From: Pseudomonadota bacterium
GTDB lineage: Bacteria; Verrucomicrobiota; Verrucomicrobiia; Limisphaerales; SXTU01
DNA length: 57,719 bases
NCBI GenBank assembly: GCA_009922615.1
Contig: RFVF01000028.1
Location: 1 to 57,719 of the forward strand
Direction of reading: 5' to 3'
The number at the start of each line of letters is the position of its first letter. Positions within the stretch are counted from its first letter, which is position 1. The translations under genes were made by a program, and so were the position numbers. Shown here piece by piece: positions 57,310 through 57,719 of this stretch. A model generated the notes under the pieces. It did not search any database, was not told the DNA's origin, and worked only from the letters and a program-made list of their open reading frames with translations.

Positions 57310-57719
57310 TCAGGGGGCGTTGGCGCCAGCAGCTTTGGGGATGAATTTGAGGGCGACGCCGTTGATGCAGTAGCGCTGGTCGGTCGGGGTGTTGAACCCT
57401 TCGCCCTTGAAGACATGGCCGAGATGGCCGCCGCAGCGGGCGCAAAGGACTTCGGTGCGGGTGACGCCGAAGCCGCGATCCTCGCGGGTGCGGACGTTGG
57501 TGGCGTTGGCGGGGTCGTAGAAGGACGGCCAACCGCAGCGGGAGTCAAACTTGTGATCGGAGGAAAAAAGTTCCGCGCCGCAACCGCCGCAGACGTAAAT
57601 GCCTGCACCCTGGTGTTTGAACTCCTCGTAGATTTTTCCGTGGGGCCGCTCGGTGCCCGCTTCGCGCAGGACGTGGTATTGCTCGGGCGTGAGCTGGGCG
57701 CGCCACTCAGCGTCGGTCT
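57310..57719 (-). CDS. msrB: Peptide-methionine (R)-S-oxide reductase MsrB (5' end beyond window)
   Basis: The visible 135 codons lack only the first few residues; the open frame enters from the right edge. MsrB reduces the R-epimer of methionine sulfoxide in proteins, in this case without a visible export signal because the N-terminus is cut. Zinc-binding pairs are CGGCGAE and CARCGGH, the resolving region is RCGWPSFYDP, and the catalytic cysteine lies in DQRYCINGVAL. The pattern fits the zinc-containing MsrB class. The protein ends with an Ala/Pro tail (PKAAGANAP) before the TGA at 57310-57312. Confidence 0.95.
   Translation of the reverse strand, partial: TDAEWRAQLTPEQYHVLREAGTERPHGKIYEEFKHQGAGIYVCGGCGAELFSSDHKFDSRCGWPSFYDPANATNVRTREDRGFGVTRTEVLCARCGGHLGHVFKGEGFNTPTDQRYCINGVALKFIPKAAGANAP

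Overview
The window is GC-rich bacterial chromosome and most likely comes from a Verrucomicrobiota member, probably near the Limisphaerales/Pedosphaera group. This placement is an inference from gene content. The sequence carries PSD1/DUF1549/DUF1553 and DUF1501 pairs, very large dehydrogenase/HEAT/cytochrome c fusions, ThuA domains, an H-X9-DG-type pseudopilin, a SUMF1-like protein and a giant AsmA-like protein, all typical of the PVC superphylum. Recognisable Shine-Dalgarno sequences are rare. I saw no rRNA, tRNA or CRISPR array.

Region 1 (1-10.1 kb) is accessory DNA. On the minus strand lie a partial type I specificity gene (hsdS), an intact long-form hsdM coupled to it by an ATGA overlap, and the wreck of a second, different hsdM. 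Upstream of these is an integrative-element module: primase-helicase, a small TubC-N-like protein, an excisionase-like protein, a divergent XRE-type regulator and a tyrosine recombinase. A palindromic AT-rich segment sits between excisionase and regulator.

Region 2 (10.2-24.3 kb) mixes secreted hydrolases and housekeeping genes: an N-formylglutamate-amidohydrolase-like protein, a subtilase with a P-domain, nadB, a prolyl oligopeptidase lipoprotein, a frameshifted galactose-oxidase-like protein, a DUF4404 protein, rho, a class III nucleotide cyclase cut by one in-frame TAA, and a family 2 glycosyltransferase.

Region 3 (24.4-32.8 kb) concerns the cell envelope: an AsmA-like protein of 1425 residues with three tandem repeats of about 122 residues, a SUMF1-like protein, a zinc-ribbon/membrane/cytochrome c protein, a small lipoprotein, a pseudopilin, and a TauE-like/SCO pair.

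Region 4 (32.9-52.6 kb) is dominated by PVC-type exported proteins. It holds the PSD1-DUF1553/DUF1501 pair, a TIM-barrel/DUF1028/DUF1499 run, two giant heme-binding dehydrogenase-like proteins (one with a ThuA domain at each end, one carrying an in-frame 81-bp palindromic insertion), a leucine-rich-repeat protein, a DUF1080-like protein, sufT, and a tight pair of a ubiquitin-like MoaD/ThiS protein and an Asp-box propeller.

Region 5 (52.6 kb to the end) carries topB with three C-terminal zinc modules, an unknown small protein, a GspC-like exported protein and a partial msrB at the right edge.

The most unusual items are the Ubl/propeller pair, the unassigned integrative element with its degenerate R-M neighbour, the double-ThuA giant protein, the palindromic insertion inside a reading frame, and the two genes broken by single lesions.
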